Part shown: positions 1-8,935 of the stretch, piece after piece
Layout: the number at the start of each line of letters is the position of its first letter
Numbering within the stretch: position 1 is the stretch's first letter
Assembly: GCA_050953805.1 (NCBI GenBank)
Contig: JBMNNE010000002.1
Span: forward strand, 310,001 to 374,000
Direction of reading: 5' to 3'
Source: DUQW01 sp050953805
GTDB lineage: Bacteria; Bacillota_I; Bacilli_A; Acholeplasmatales; Acholeplasmataceae
DNA length: 64,000 bases
Notes under the pieces: model-generated
The model's input: only the letters and a program-made list of their open reading frames with translations
The model's database searches: none
Told to the model about the DNA's origin: nothing
Translations under genes and position numbers: made by a program

Positions 1-1950
1 CAAGTTATTAAAGGTGCAACTGAAAGAGGTGTTAACTGTTATGTTAAACACTTATTCTTAAATGACCAAGAAACAAGTAGAATGGTTGTTAGTACATTTG
101 CTTCAGAACAAGCAATTCGCGAAATCTATGGTAAACCATTTGAGTACGCGATTAAGTTTGGTGGAGCAACAGCTACTATGTCATCATTCAATAGAATCGG
201 ATTACTATCATCTAACTCTCACTATAACCTATATGTTGGATTATTAAGAGATGAATGGGGCTTCTTAGGCGGATCAGTTACTGACTGGTATTCTGCAACT
301 AACGTTTCAGGCGCAACCGGAGATGTCGGAGCTAGAACATTCATTTATCCTCTTAACACTTGGGATAACACATGGGGCAAAAGAGTTTCAGGAAGATGGG
401 ATGAAGAAAAGAATATGGTTGTAGTTGATTTTGACGAAGATATCACAAGAGGTACTAGATGGTTAACTGACAGTGCTGACTCTAGAACATCTGCAAACAT
501 TACAGCAAACAGCCCAGTAAGCATCAATTTAATCAATAATAGAGATTTTGTTGACTATGCTGAAGGTGTAGAAGCTAAATATGCATATGGCACTGATGAA
601 GTACCAGTATACGGACCTTCTGCTGCATTTAAGGACGCAAATAATCTGACAACAGATAGAGTTGCCGCTAAGATTTATAAGAAGGGCGATGTTATTGAAA
701 GTCCAACTCAATGGGTAGCAGTTAGACAACTAGCTCATGCACAATTATTTGTTCAAGCTAATGGAAACGTAATGCAAAATGGTTTATCAGATGTTCAACT
801 TGAAGCACAAACTATTGATTTAACTCAAGCAACTGCAGTTTCAGGAGTTGTAACATTTGCAAGCGAAGATTTACCAGGAGCAACTTATTCAGTAGCCGCA
901 AATAGCGTTTTACCTGCGGGATTATCAGTAAACTCTGCTGGTAGACTAACCGGAACTCCAACTGAAGCCGGAACATTCCGCGTTAGAATTGATGCGAAAG
1001 TTGCCGGTTACATAAATAAATCAGCAACCCATACAATTAATATTGAAGCAAGATTTGTCTTTGCAGATCCAGAAATTGAAAATGGTGTAGCAGTTGATAC
1101 TGTATTTGGTGAAGGCGTATATAATGTTGGCGATAGATATGGTTCTGGATGGAGAGCGCCAAGAATTTCAGCAATTGAACATGCTGTTGTTGACGGTGCA
1201 CTTCCAGCAGGATTAGTCTTATCTATTGACGGAGCATTAACTGGAGTAACTACAGCTGAAGGTACACATAATGCTAAGATTCAAACAACCTTAGTGTTAT
1301 CAAATGGTACTACAGTTCCATTCGTAACTGCAGTTCAATTAGTTGTTGATCCAGCACCAGTTATCCCAGAACCTGATAAAGTTACAGTAACATTTGTTGG
1401 TAACTTTGAAGGTGCACCAGATGTAGATGTTGAAGTTATTGAAGGTGAATTAGCTGCTCCAATTGCTCCTCCATATCGTCCAGGCTTTGCCTTTGCTGGT
1501 TGGTTTGAAGAAGCAGCAGCAACTAATGCATTCGACTTTAGCGTCGCACCTGAAGAAGATATTGAATTATTTGCTGGTTGGGTTTCTCTAGGTACTGAAA
1601 ATCTTGATGCAGCAATTGCTGACATTGAAGCATTAATTACAGAAATTAATACTAAATTGAGACAACTAAATATCAAAGTTGGTCAATTTGATTTCAGCAA
1701 AGGACAACTCATTGCCGAACTTCAAGACGACTTAGCAGAACTTAATAGTAAACTTGAAACAGTTGAAGTTGACTCTGCAACTAAACAACAAGTTCAAGCG
1801 CTAAATCAACAAGTTACTGATATTCAAACTACAGTTGATGATGCACCAGCTCCACAAAACGGTGCTGCAATTGCCGCATTAGTCTTTGGAATCATTAGTG
1901 TATTAGCAATTGGTGGTTTAGCTTACATCGTATTATTTAGAAAAAAATAA
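1..1950 (+). CDS. GH3-family glycoside hydrolase, membrane-anchored, 5' end missing
   Basis: This gene is cut by the window start; 649 residues are visible and no start codon is seen. Residues 1-250 are the end of a GH3 barrel: KHLFLNDQETSR, SSFNRIG and LLRDEWGF precede a VTDW motif whose Asp (visible residue 95) matches the GH3 nucleophile. Next come two Ig-like stretches, the first with the He_PIG-type LPAGLSVNSAGRLTGTPTEA pattern, then one InlB-type repeat, a predicted coiled coil (about 540-620) and a C-terminal transmembrane helix ending in FRKK. The enzyme probably faces outward and hydrolyses glycosides; the substrate cannot be read from sequence. By analogy with the gene at 3876 the alpha/beta domain is expected to lie N-terminal to the barrel, outside the window. 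The edge truncation is not evidence of a pseudogene. Confidence 0.85.
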   Translation, partial: QVIKGATERGVNCYVKHLFLNDQETSRMVVSTFASEQAIREIYGKPFEYAIKFGGATATMSSFNRIGLLSSNSHYNLYVGLLRDEWGFLGGSVTDWYSATNVSGATGDVGARTFIYPLNTWDNTWGKRVSGRWDEEKNMVVVDFDEDITRGTRWLTDSADSRTSANITANSPVSINLINNRDFVDYAEGVEAKYAYGTDEVPVYGPSAAFKDANNLTTDRVAAKIYKKGDVIESPTQWVAVRQLAHAQLFVQANGNVMQNGLSDVQLEAQTIDLTQATAVSGVVTFASEDLPGATYSVAANSVLPAGLSVNSAGRLTGTPTEAGTFRVRIDAKVAGYINKSATHTINIEARFVFADPEIENGVAVDTVFGEGVYNVGDRYGSGWRAPRISAIEHAVVDGALPAGLVLSIDGALTGVTTAEGTHNAKIQTTLVLSNGTTVPFVTAVQLVVDPAPVIPEPDKVTVTFVGNFEGAPDVDVEVIEGELAAPIAPPYRPGFAFAGWFEEAAATNAFDFSVAPEEDIELFAGWVSLGTENLDAAIADIEALITEINTKLRQLNIKVGQFDFSKGQLIAELQDDLAELNSKLETVEVDSATKQQVQALNQQVTDIQTTVDDAPAPQNGAAIAALVFGIISVLAIGGLAYIVLFRKK

Positions 1951-1983
1951 TACACATGTAATTCATAGTTAATACATAATTAT

Positions 1984-2021
1984 AGCGGGGAGACACAAGA
2001 GCAACTTGTGGGCTCCCTGCT
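1984..2021 (+). terminator. Hairpin after the first GH3 gene
   Basis: Near-perfect inverted repeat: arm AGCGGGGAGACACAAG and arm CTTGTGGGCTCCCTGCT around a 5-nt loop. It is GC-rich in an AT-rich gap but lacks a run of T, so it may be a terminator, an mRNA 3' stabiliser or a partial block before the lipoprotein gene at 2085. Confidence 0.5.
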
Positions 2022-2084
2022 TAATAATGCATTAAATTAAAAAGTTATAATAATTCTTTTATTAATAAATTAAGGAGGGAATAC

Positions 2085-3857
2085 ATGAAAAATATTATGA
2101 AAAAGAAAATCTTTCCGCTTTTACTATTGTTATTGGGACTAGTATTTTTAGTCAGTTGTGATAAAACTGGTAACAACGAAAAACCAGTAGAAAAAACGAT
2201 GCTAACCGTTATTTTTGACGTTAATGCCGGTAATGATACTGTTCAAAATGAACCAGATCCAGTTCGTGTTGAAAGTGGAAAAGCTGTCACTAAACCAGCT
2301 ACTGATCCATCAAGAAGAGGCTATACTTTTAAGGGATGGTATGTAAAATCAGATGGAACCGGATCGGCCTATGATTTTTCTACCCCAGTCACTAAAAATA
2401 ATTTTACTTTGTTTGCAATTTGGGAAGAAGAAGTCGTTAAATTTACGGTGACATTTGATCATTCATATGATGTGGCTGATGCAACTGTTAAAGTAAATAG
2501 TGGTCAAAAAGTTACACAACCAACTGATCCAACAAGATCAGGATATCGTTTTGAAGGTTGGTATATTGACGAAAACTTAACATCTAAATATAACTTTTCA
2601 GAAGCCATTACTGGTGATTTAACTTTATATGCTAAATGGACACAAGTTTTTGCTGTGACATTTAAGTTTAATTATACTGGATCACCTGCCGATGTTGTTA
2701 AAAATGTAGATGTTGGTGGCGATGTTGAACTCCCAAAAACTCCAACAAGAACAGATTATACATTTGCCGGTTGGTATACTGATGCTAATTTTACTCAAGC
2801 ATTTGATAATGAAAATATCCAAGCATCAACTACGGTTTACGCTAAGTGGATTGAAACTTCAACAACCGTATTTTATGATGTAACGTTTAAATATAATTAC
2901 ACTGGAGCTCCTGTCGATGTTGTTCAAGAAGTTATTGCGGGCGGATTAGCTACTGCTGTTAATACAACTCGTGCTGGTTATAAATTCTTAGGTTGGTACA
3001 AAGAAGCAGCACTACAAAATAGATTTGTATTAACGACACCAGTTGAATCAGATTTAACATTATATGCTAAATGGGCAAAAACATATAAATTAACCTTAAA
3101 TTATAACTATGAAGGAGCAGTTAATCCAAATCCAATGGTAGTTGGTGAAAATGAAGCAATTACTCCACCTCAAAATCCTGCAAGAACTGGATATACCTTT
3201 GCTGGATGGAGTAATGAAGCATTAGGATTAATTGGTTATAATTTTGAATCTGGAATTGCTGCTGATACAACTATTTATGCACAATGGAGCAAAGTTAATG
3301 TTTTTGAAGCTGAAGATTTAGATTTTGATGGTTTCTCTGGAACCGGATTCTCAGGTGCAGCAAATGGTACTGACGCTATTACTTATGATGCAGAAGGAAA
3401 ATCAGGCGCCAGCAACAATCGCTTCGTAACATACTTATATGTTAAAGGGATTACTCTAAAATTTGAAATTTATTCAGATAGAGCTGTTAATAATGTTGAA
3501 TTAATTTTAAGAGTATCTGGTGAATTAAAAGATTTCTCGATTCAATCACATAAAACCCAGGGTGTAACTGAAGAAGAACCTGTTTACACAGTGAAAGTAA
3601 ACGGTGTTGCTATTAAATATCCGCGTATTGATTTTGTGGGAGTTCCTGGTCAAGGAACTGGTGATATTTTGCCATTCTTTGATGTTGTTTTATCAACAAC
3701 AGTTAATTTAGTTGAAGGTAAAAATACAATTGAATTAATTACCGATAACGAATTAGGTATGGGCGGAACCATGTGGGCAACAGCACCAATGGTAGACTGT
3801 ATTAAAATTAAAACATACGCTATATTAACTTGGACTCCAAAAGAAAACAACTATTAA
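2085..3857 (+). CDS. Surface lipoprotein with five InlB-type repeats and a CBM-like C-terminus
   Basis: The start follows a GGAGG site. A lysine-rich n-region, a leucine-rich core and an LVSC lipobox give a lipoprotein signal with lipidated Cys near residue 25. Residues about 40-400 hold five repeats of roughly 70 residues of the InlB B-repeat (Listeria-Bacteroides) type, each beginning with a VTF-like strand and containing a GYxFxGWY core before a terminal W. Residues about 405-580 look like a beta-sandwich carbohydrate-binding module (FEAEDLDFDGFSG near its start, as in CBM6/35-like modules), but that call is weak. It sits between two GH3 genes, so binding a glycan or presenting it to the hydrolases is a reasonable inference. 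The repeats are a known adhesin-type fold; the ligand is unknown. Confidence 0.8.
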   Translation: MKNIMKKKIFPLLLLLLGLVFLVSCDKTGNNEKPVEKTMLTVIFDVNAGNDTVQNEPDPVRVESGKAVTKPATDPSRRGYTFKGWYVKSDGTGSAYDFSTPVTKNNFTLFAIWEEEVVKFTVTFDHSYDVADATVKVNSGQKVTQPTDPTRSGYRFEGWYIDENLTSKYNFSEAITGDLTLYAKWTQVFAVTFKFNYTGSPADVVKNVDVGGDVELPKTPTRTDYTFAGWYTDANFTQAFDNENIQASTTVYAKWIETSTTVFYDVTFKYNYTGAPVDVVQEVIAGGLATAVNTTRAGYKFLGWYKEAALQNRFVLTTPVESDLTLYAKWAKTYKLTLNYNYEGAVNPNPMVVGENEAITPPQNPARTGYTFAGWSNEALGLIGYNFESGIAADTTIYAQWSKVNVFEAEDLDFDGFSGTGFSGAANGTDAITYDAEGKSGASNNRFVTYLYVKGITLKFEIYSDRAVNNVELILRVSGELKDFSIQSHKTQGVTEEEPVYTVKVNGVAIKYPRIDFVGVPGQGTGDILPFFDVVLSTTVNLVEGKNTIELITDNELGMGGTMWATAPMVDCIKIKTYAILTWTPKENNY

Positions 3858-3875
3858 TAGATAGAAAGGGGTATT

Positions 3876-6752
3876 ATGAAAAAAATATTTAGAACAAGAC
3901 ACTCAAGGGTATGGATTATTGTAACTAGTATTGTTTTAATATTGTTACTAGTAGTTACAATCCTATCTCAAACAATGCTTTATGACGTCTTAAGTAACGT
4001 TTTAGGAAAAGAAAGAAGAATTACTGCTTCAGGAACTGATATAGCTTATGTAGCTGATTTTGAAACTAAAGAAGAAGCTAGATTAAACGGAGATGCAGTA
4101 AACCAAAGAATTAGTGAAGAAGGGATTGTATTATTAAAGAACGAAGATGTTTTACCACTTCCAGAAGGATCTAAAATTAGTGTATTCGGTAAGAACTCAG
4201 TTAACTTAGTTTATGGTGGTTCTGGTTCAGGACAAAGTTCTGGATTATATACAAAGACACTTTTCCAAAGTTTAGAAGGTGCCGGATTTATTTTTAACCC
4301 TGATTTAAAAGCTTTCTATGAGAACAATACCTTATCAGGAACTGGAAGAACCGCTAACCCAAAAATGGAAAATGATGGAAATGTTATTTTAGAAACCGGA
4401 GAAACTCCATGGGCAAACTATACAGCAGATGTAAAAAATTCATTTAATAATTACAAAGATGCTGCATTAATTGTTATTTCTCGAATTGGTGGTGAAGGTT
4501 GGGATTTACCTAGAAGTATGACTGATAAAAACGGTAATCCTGTAGCTGGAGCTAGAAATGGTGATGACCACTATCTTCAACTTGATGCTAACGAAACCGA
4601 ATTAATCAAACAAGTAGCTAATACTTTTGAGAAAGTTATCATCATATTAAATAGTAGTGCCACTTTAGAAGTCGGATTCTTAACTGATCCAACTCATTAT
4701 GCATATCATGCTAATATTGATGCAGCATTATGGATTGGAGCTCCTGGTGACTCAGGAATTATGGCGTTAGGAAGAATCCTTAAAGGTGAAGTTAACCCAT
4801 CAGGACATTTAGTTAATACATATGTTAAAAATCATAAACTAGATCCAACTTGGCAAAACTTTGGGAACTATTTATTAGCAAACGGCCAAATGTATACCGA
4901 TATTGGTGATAAAAAATCAAACTTCAATTATGCTTTCGTTGATTATGAAGAAGGTATTTATGTTGGATATCGTTATTATGAAACTAGAGGTTTCACCGAC
5001 GGTGAAGATTGGTATAACGCTCACGTTATCTACCCATTTGGTTATGGATTAAGTTATACAACATTTAATCAAACAATTAAAAATAAAGCGGCTTTAGAAG
5101 GTAAAAATATTGAAAAAGATAAAGACATCATTGTTGATGTTGAAGTAACTAATACTGGTACAGTTGCTGGAAAAGATGCAATTCAAATTTATGTTACTGC
5201 ACCATACAAAAATGGTGAAATTGAAAAATCTCATGTTGTTTTAGTTGGTGTAGCTAAATCACCACTAATAGAACCAGGTAAATCAGCGACAGTTAGAGTT
5301 ACTTTAGAACCTTATGCATTTGCATCATATGACTATAATGATGCTAACAATAACGGATTTATTGGTTATGAGCTAGATGGTGGCGATTATGTAATTAGAT
5401 TAGGTAAAAATGCTCACGAATCATTTGATACTGTGACAATGAAAGTTGTACCACTAGGTATCAAATATGAAAAAGATTTAGTAACCGATAATGAAGTAGT
5501 GAATCGCTTCGCTGATGCTGACGATGAATTAGTAGTTATTTTATCAAGAGCTGATTGGGCTGGTACATGGCCACAACCAAGAACAGCTGCTGAAAAGAAA
5601 ATTAGTGCAGCCACAAATGCCATAATTAACTCCATTGAAACTAACAACCCTAATAACTATGATGAGTTCCCAATCTTGGGAGAAGCCAATGAAGTTAAAT
5701 TCCAAGATTTAGTCGGAAAAGATTATGATGATCCACTATGGGATCAACTTTTAAATAACTTAACTGCTGATGAATTAATTAACTTATTTAATAAAGGGGC
5801 ATTCCAAACTATCCAATTAAATAGTATTAATAAACCAAAAACTATTGAAGCTGACGGACCAACCGGATTTGTTAACTTTATGTCAAACCCAGCAATGGGG
5901 GCAGTTTATGGGTGCGCTTCTTATGTTTGTGAGCCAATTGCAGCCGCAACATATAATCCTGATTTATTATTTGAATTAGGTGAAGCTGTTGGTAACGAAG
6001 CTCTAGTTGGAGATGAAAGAGGAGACGGTGCTCCTTATTCTGGATGGTATGCACCAGGAGTAAACTTACACAGATCTCCATTTGGAGGTAGAGTTGGTGA
6101 ATATTACAGTGAAGATCCATTTATTAGCGGTATTATGGGCTCTAACCTAATTAAAGGTGTTGCCAGTAAAGGTGTTAATACATTCGTTAAACACCTTGCG
6201 GTTAACGAACAAGAAACTACTCGTTCAGGAGTTTCCACTTGGTTAGATGAACAAACATTAAGAGAGATATATTTAAAACCATTTGAATATACTGTTAAAA
6301 AAGGCGAAACTAAAGGAATGATGTCATCATTTAATAGAATTGGTGCTGTATGGGCCGGTGGTGATTACCGCTTATTATATGATATATTAAGAGATGAGTG
6401 GGGCTTTAAAGGGACTGTCATCAGTGACTTTAATACTGGTAGCCATATGGACTCTAGACAAATGGCATATGCCGGCGGCGACTTAAACCTACAAAACTTT
6501 GGTCAAGAATGGAATCCAAAGAAATCTTCAGCCAGTGATATGACAGTCTTAAGAATTAATGCTAAAAATATTTTATATACTGCAGTCAACAGTAACGCTG
6601 TTAACTCAGAAGTATTAGGTTATAAAAACCCATTATGGGTAAATGCGTTAATTATTTTTGATGTTATAGTAGTGGCAGGATTAGCAGTTTGGGGTGTATT
6701 TGCGATTAGAGGCGCCTTAAAGAAAAAAGAGGACAATATAACAATTGAATAG
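3876..6752 (+). CDS. Domain-permuted GH3 glycoside hydrolase anchored at both ends
   Basis: Beta-glucosidase-type GH3 protein of 958 residues with reversed domain order. A transmembrane segment (about 12-33) is followed by the alpha/beta domain (ISEEGIVLLKNEDVLPLP, about 70-330), an Fn3-like domain (about 420-525, GGDYVIRLGKNAHESF) and the TIM-barrel domain (about 600-900) with KHLAVNEQETTR, SSFNRIG and VISDF; Asp851 is the predicted nucleophile. A second transmembrane helix (about 915-940) lies near the C-terminus, so the catalytic part would be tethered outside by both ends. This order is known from Butyrivibrio and Ruminococcus beta-glucosidases. RBS GAAAGGGG; 18 nt after the lipoprotein gene, so co-transcription is likely. 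Substrate is not predictable. Confidence 0.9.
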   Translation: MKKIFRTRHSRVWIIVTSIVLILLLVVTILSQTMLYDVLSNVLGKERRITASGTDIAYVADFETKEEARLNGDAVNQRISEEGIVLLKNEDVLPLPEGSKISVFGKNSVNLVYGGSGSGQSSGLYTKTLFQSLEGAGFIFNPDLKAFYENNTLSGTGRTANPKMENDGNVILETGETPWANYTADVKNSFNNYKDAALIVISRIGGEGWDLPRSMTDKNGNPVAGARNGDDHYLQLDANETELIKQVANTFEKVIIILNSSATLEVGFLTDPTHYAYHANIDAALWIGAPGDSGIMALGRILKGEVNPSGHLVNTYVKNHKLDPTWQNFGNYLLANGQMYTDIGDKKSNFNYAFVDYEEGIYVGYRYYETRGFTDGEDWYNAHVIYPFGYGLSYTTFNQTIKNKAALEGKNIEKDKDIIVDVEVTNTGTVAGKDAIQIYVTAPYKNGEIEKSHVVLVGVAKSPLIEPGKSATVRVTLEPYAFASYDYNDANNNGFIGYELDGGDYVIRLGKNAHESFDTVTMKVVPLGIKYEKDLVTDNEVVNRFADADDELVVILSRADWAGTWPQPRTAAEKKISAATNAIINSIETNNPNNYDEFPILGEANEVKFQDLVGKDYDDPLWDQLLNNLTADELINLFNKGAFQTIQLNSINKPKTIEADGPTGFVNFMSNPAMGAVYGCASYVCEPIAAATYNPDLLFELGEAVGNEALVGDERGDGAPYSGWYAPGVNLHRSPFGGRVGEYYSEDPFISGIMGSNLIKGVASKGVNTFVKHLAVNEQETTRSGVSTWLDEQTLREIYLKPFEYTVKKGETKGMMSSFNRIGAVWAGGDYRLLYDILRDEWGFKGTVISDFNTGSHMDSRQMAYAGGDLNLQNFGQEWNPKKSSASDMTVLRINAKNILYTAVNSNAVNSEVLGYKNPLWVNALIIFDVIVVAGLAVWGVFAIRGALKKKEDNITIE

Positions 6753-6756
6753 TAAA

Positions 6757-6783
6757 GAGCTGCACATCGTGCAGCTTTTTTCT
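6757..6783 (+). terminator. Intrinsic terminator of the GH3 locus
   Basis: Hairpin AGCTGCAC-ATC-GTGCAGCT followed by six T, four bases after the stop codon of the GH3 gene. Closes the 1-6752 surface locus. Confidence 0.9.
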
Positions 6784-6793
6784 ATCTTAATTA

Positions 6794-6802
6794 TGATAAA
6801 AT
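6794..6802 (+). promoter_or_regulatory. Extended -10 promoter of glf-galE
   Basis: TGATAAAAT resembles an extended -10 (TGn plus TAAAAT) just behind the terminator; no convincing -35 is seen. It would give a short leader before the glf RBS. Confidence 0.35.
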
Positions 6803-6820
6803 AAATATAGGAGTGATAGC

Positions 6821-7921
6821 ATGTATGATTATATCGTAGTAGGTGCCGGTTTTTTTGGTGCGGTCTTTGCCTATGAAGCCAACAGGCGAGGAAAGAAAGT
6901 TTTAGTTTTAGAAAAAAGAGATCATATTGGCGGAAACGCCTATACTAAAAATATCGAAGGAATTGAGGTTCATTATTATGGAGCTCATATTTTTCATACT
7001 AAAGATGAAGTAATTTGGGAATATATTAATCAATTTACTAAATTTAATCATTATGTAAATTCCCCAATAGCTAGATACAAAGATGAGGTTTACAATCTTC
7101 CTTTTAACATGAATACTTTTTCAAAATTATTTAATGTCTTTACCCCACAAGAGGCATTAGCGGTCATCAATAAAGAAAGAAGTGTCTATAAAGATATTGA
7201 ACCTAAAAACCTTGAAGAACAAGCTTTAAAACTAGTGGGTAAAACTATTTATCAAAAACTTATTAAAGGATATACCGAAAAACAATGGGGCACTAAAGCG
7301 ACTAACCTCCCATCATTTATTATTAGAAGATTACCACTTCGCTTTAAATATGATAATAACTATTTTAATGATCCACATCAAGGAATTCCAATAAACGGTT
7401 ATACAGAGATTTTTGAAAAACTTTTAGATGGAATTGAAGTTAGACTAAATACCAACTTCTTAGATCACAAAGAAGAATACCTGAAACAAGCTAAAAAAGT
7501 TATTTATACAGGAATGATTGATGAATATTATGATTATAAGTTTGGCAAACTTCGTTACCGTAGTTTATCTTTTGATCATCGGTTATTAGATGTTGATAAT
7601 TTTCAAGGTAACGCAGTAATCAATTATACTGAATATGAAGTTCCGTATACTAGAGTTATTGAACATAAACATTTCTATTTCCAAACAGAAGGAAAAACGG
7701 TTGTTACTTATGAATATCCAAAGACATATGTTGAAGGAGATGATCCTTATTATAGTGTTAATGATGAGGAAAATATGAAGTTATATAATAAATATAAAGA
7801 ACATGCTGAAAAAGATAATCAAGTTATTTTTGGTGGCAGATTAGGGTTATATCAATATTATGATATGGATCAAGTTATCAAAAAGGCTTTAGAATTAGTT
7901 AATCAAGAATTTCCTAAATAA
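6821..7921 (+). CDS. glf: UDP-galactopyranose mutase
   Basis: Interconverts UDP-galactopyranose and UDP-galactofuranose in the cytoplasm using reduced FAD. The N-terminal dinucleotide-binding motif VVGAGFFGAVFAYEA (residues 6-20) and the downstream GNAYT, HYYGAHIFHT and YTEKQWG motifs are diagnostic, and 366 residues is the usual length. RBS GGAG. It is 21 nt upstream of galE, so the pair can convert UDP-glucose to UDP-galactose and then to the furanose form for galactofuranose-containing glycolipid or capsule. No galactofuranosyltransferase is visible in the window. Confidence 0.95.
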   Translation: MYDYIVVGAGFFGAVFAYEANRRGKKVLVLEKRDHIGGNAYTKNIEGIEVHYYGAHIFHTKDEVIWEYINQFTKFNHYVNSPIARYKDEVYNLPFNMNTFSKLFNVFTPQEALAVINKERSVYKDIEPKNLEEQALKLVGKTIYQKLIKGYTEKQWGTKATNLPSFIIRRLPLRFKYDNNYFNDPHQGIPINGYTEIFEKLLDGIEVRLNTNFLDHKEEYLKQAKKVIYTGMIDEYYDYKFGKLRYRSLSFDHRLLDVDNFQGNAVINYTEYEVPYTRVIEHKHFYFQTEGKTVVTYEYPKTYVEGDDPYYSVNDEENMKLYNKYKEHAEKDNQVIFGGRLGLYQYYDMDQVIKKALELVNQEFPK

Positions 7922-7942
7922 GCTAACGGAGGATTAAAAAGA

Positions 7943-8935
7943 ATGAAAATATTAGTTACCGGTGGATTAGGTTTTATTGGATCACATACAGTAATTGAAT
8001 TAATTAATAACGGCTATGAAGTAATTATCGTTGATAATTTATCAAATAGCGAACGCGAAATATTAAACCATTTAGAAAGTATTACTAAAAAATCAATTAC
8101 TTTTTATGAAATGGATGTAACACAACCAGAAATTGAAATTATTTTTAAGAACCATGAAATAGATGGAATCATCCATTTTGCTGGATTTAAGGCGGTTGGG
8201 GAAAGTGTCGCAAAACCACTTGATTATTACTATAATAATTTAATGTCAACAATAAACTTATCACGATTAGCACTTCAATATCATGTAACAAGATTTATCT
8301 TTTCGTCAAGCGCAACCGTTTATGGCGACAAACCTTCACCGATGAGTGAAGATATGCCAAGAGGTGAAACGACTAATCCATATGGAGAAACTAAATCAAT
8401 TAGTGAACGAATCTTAGAGGATACCGCTAAAGCTAATGATAATTTTAATGTTACATTATTAAGATACTTTAATCCAATAGGAGCTCATGTTTCCGGTTTA
8501 ATTGGTGAAAAACCCAAAGGAACTCCAAATAATCTAATGCCTTATATTACCCAGACAGCTAAAGGCATTAGAGAAAAACTTTATATCTTTGGTAATGACT
8601 ATGAAACACCAGATGGTACAGGTGTTAGAGATTATATCCATGTGGTAGATTTAGCAAAAGGGCATGTTAGTGCTTTAGAATTTGAACATAAGGGTGTTGA
8701 AATAGTTAATTTAGGAACCGGAAAGGGAACTTCGGTTCTAGAATTAGTTAACGCTTTTGAAAGAGAAAACAATATTAAAATACCTTATGAAATTACCAAA
8801 AGACGCCCAGGGGATGTCGCTATTAGTTATGCTTCAGTTGAAAAAGCTAAAAAAATATTAAAATTTGAGTCTAAATTAACAATTGAAGATATGGTAAGAG
8901 ACGCTTGGAACTTTGAGAAAAAAAGAAATGATTAA
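7943..8935 (+). CDS. galE: UDP-glucose 4-epimerase
   Basis: Short-chain dehydrogenase-type epimerase (330 aa) converting UDP-glucose and UDP-galactose via bound NAD. The N-terminal GGLGFIGSH Rossmann motif, the SSSATVYG strand with its catalytic Ser/Thr and the YGETK catalytic Tyr-Lys motif near residue 147 are all present, as is the RRPGD motif near the C-terminus. RBS GGAGG. It follows glf closely and its end overlaps the start of the next gene, so the three form one transcription unit that supplies nucleotide sugars. Confidence 0.95.
   Translation: MKILVTGGLGFIGSHTVIELINNGYEVIIVDNLSNSEREILNHLESITKKSITFYEMDVTQPEIEIIFKNHEIDGIIHFAGFKAVGESVAKPLDYYYNNLMSTINLSRLALQYHVTRFIFSSSATVYGDKPSPMSEDMPRGETTNPYGETKSISERILEDTAKANDNFNVTLLRYFNPIGAHVSGLIGEKPKGTPNNLMPYITQTAKGIREKLYIFGNDYETPDGTGVRDYIHVVDLAKGHVSALEFEHKGVEIVNLGTGKGTSVLELVNAFERENNIKIPYEITKRRPGDVAISYASVEKAKKILKFESKLTIEDMVRDAWNFEKKRND

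Noticed and set aside
1..1950. Truncated GH3 pseudogene
   Set aside because: The frame is open from base 1 to the stop, so truncation is simply the window edge.
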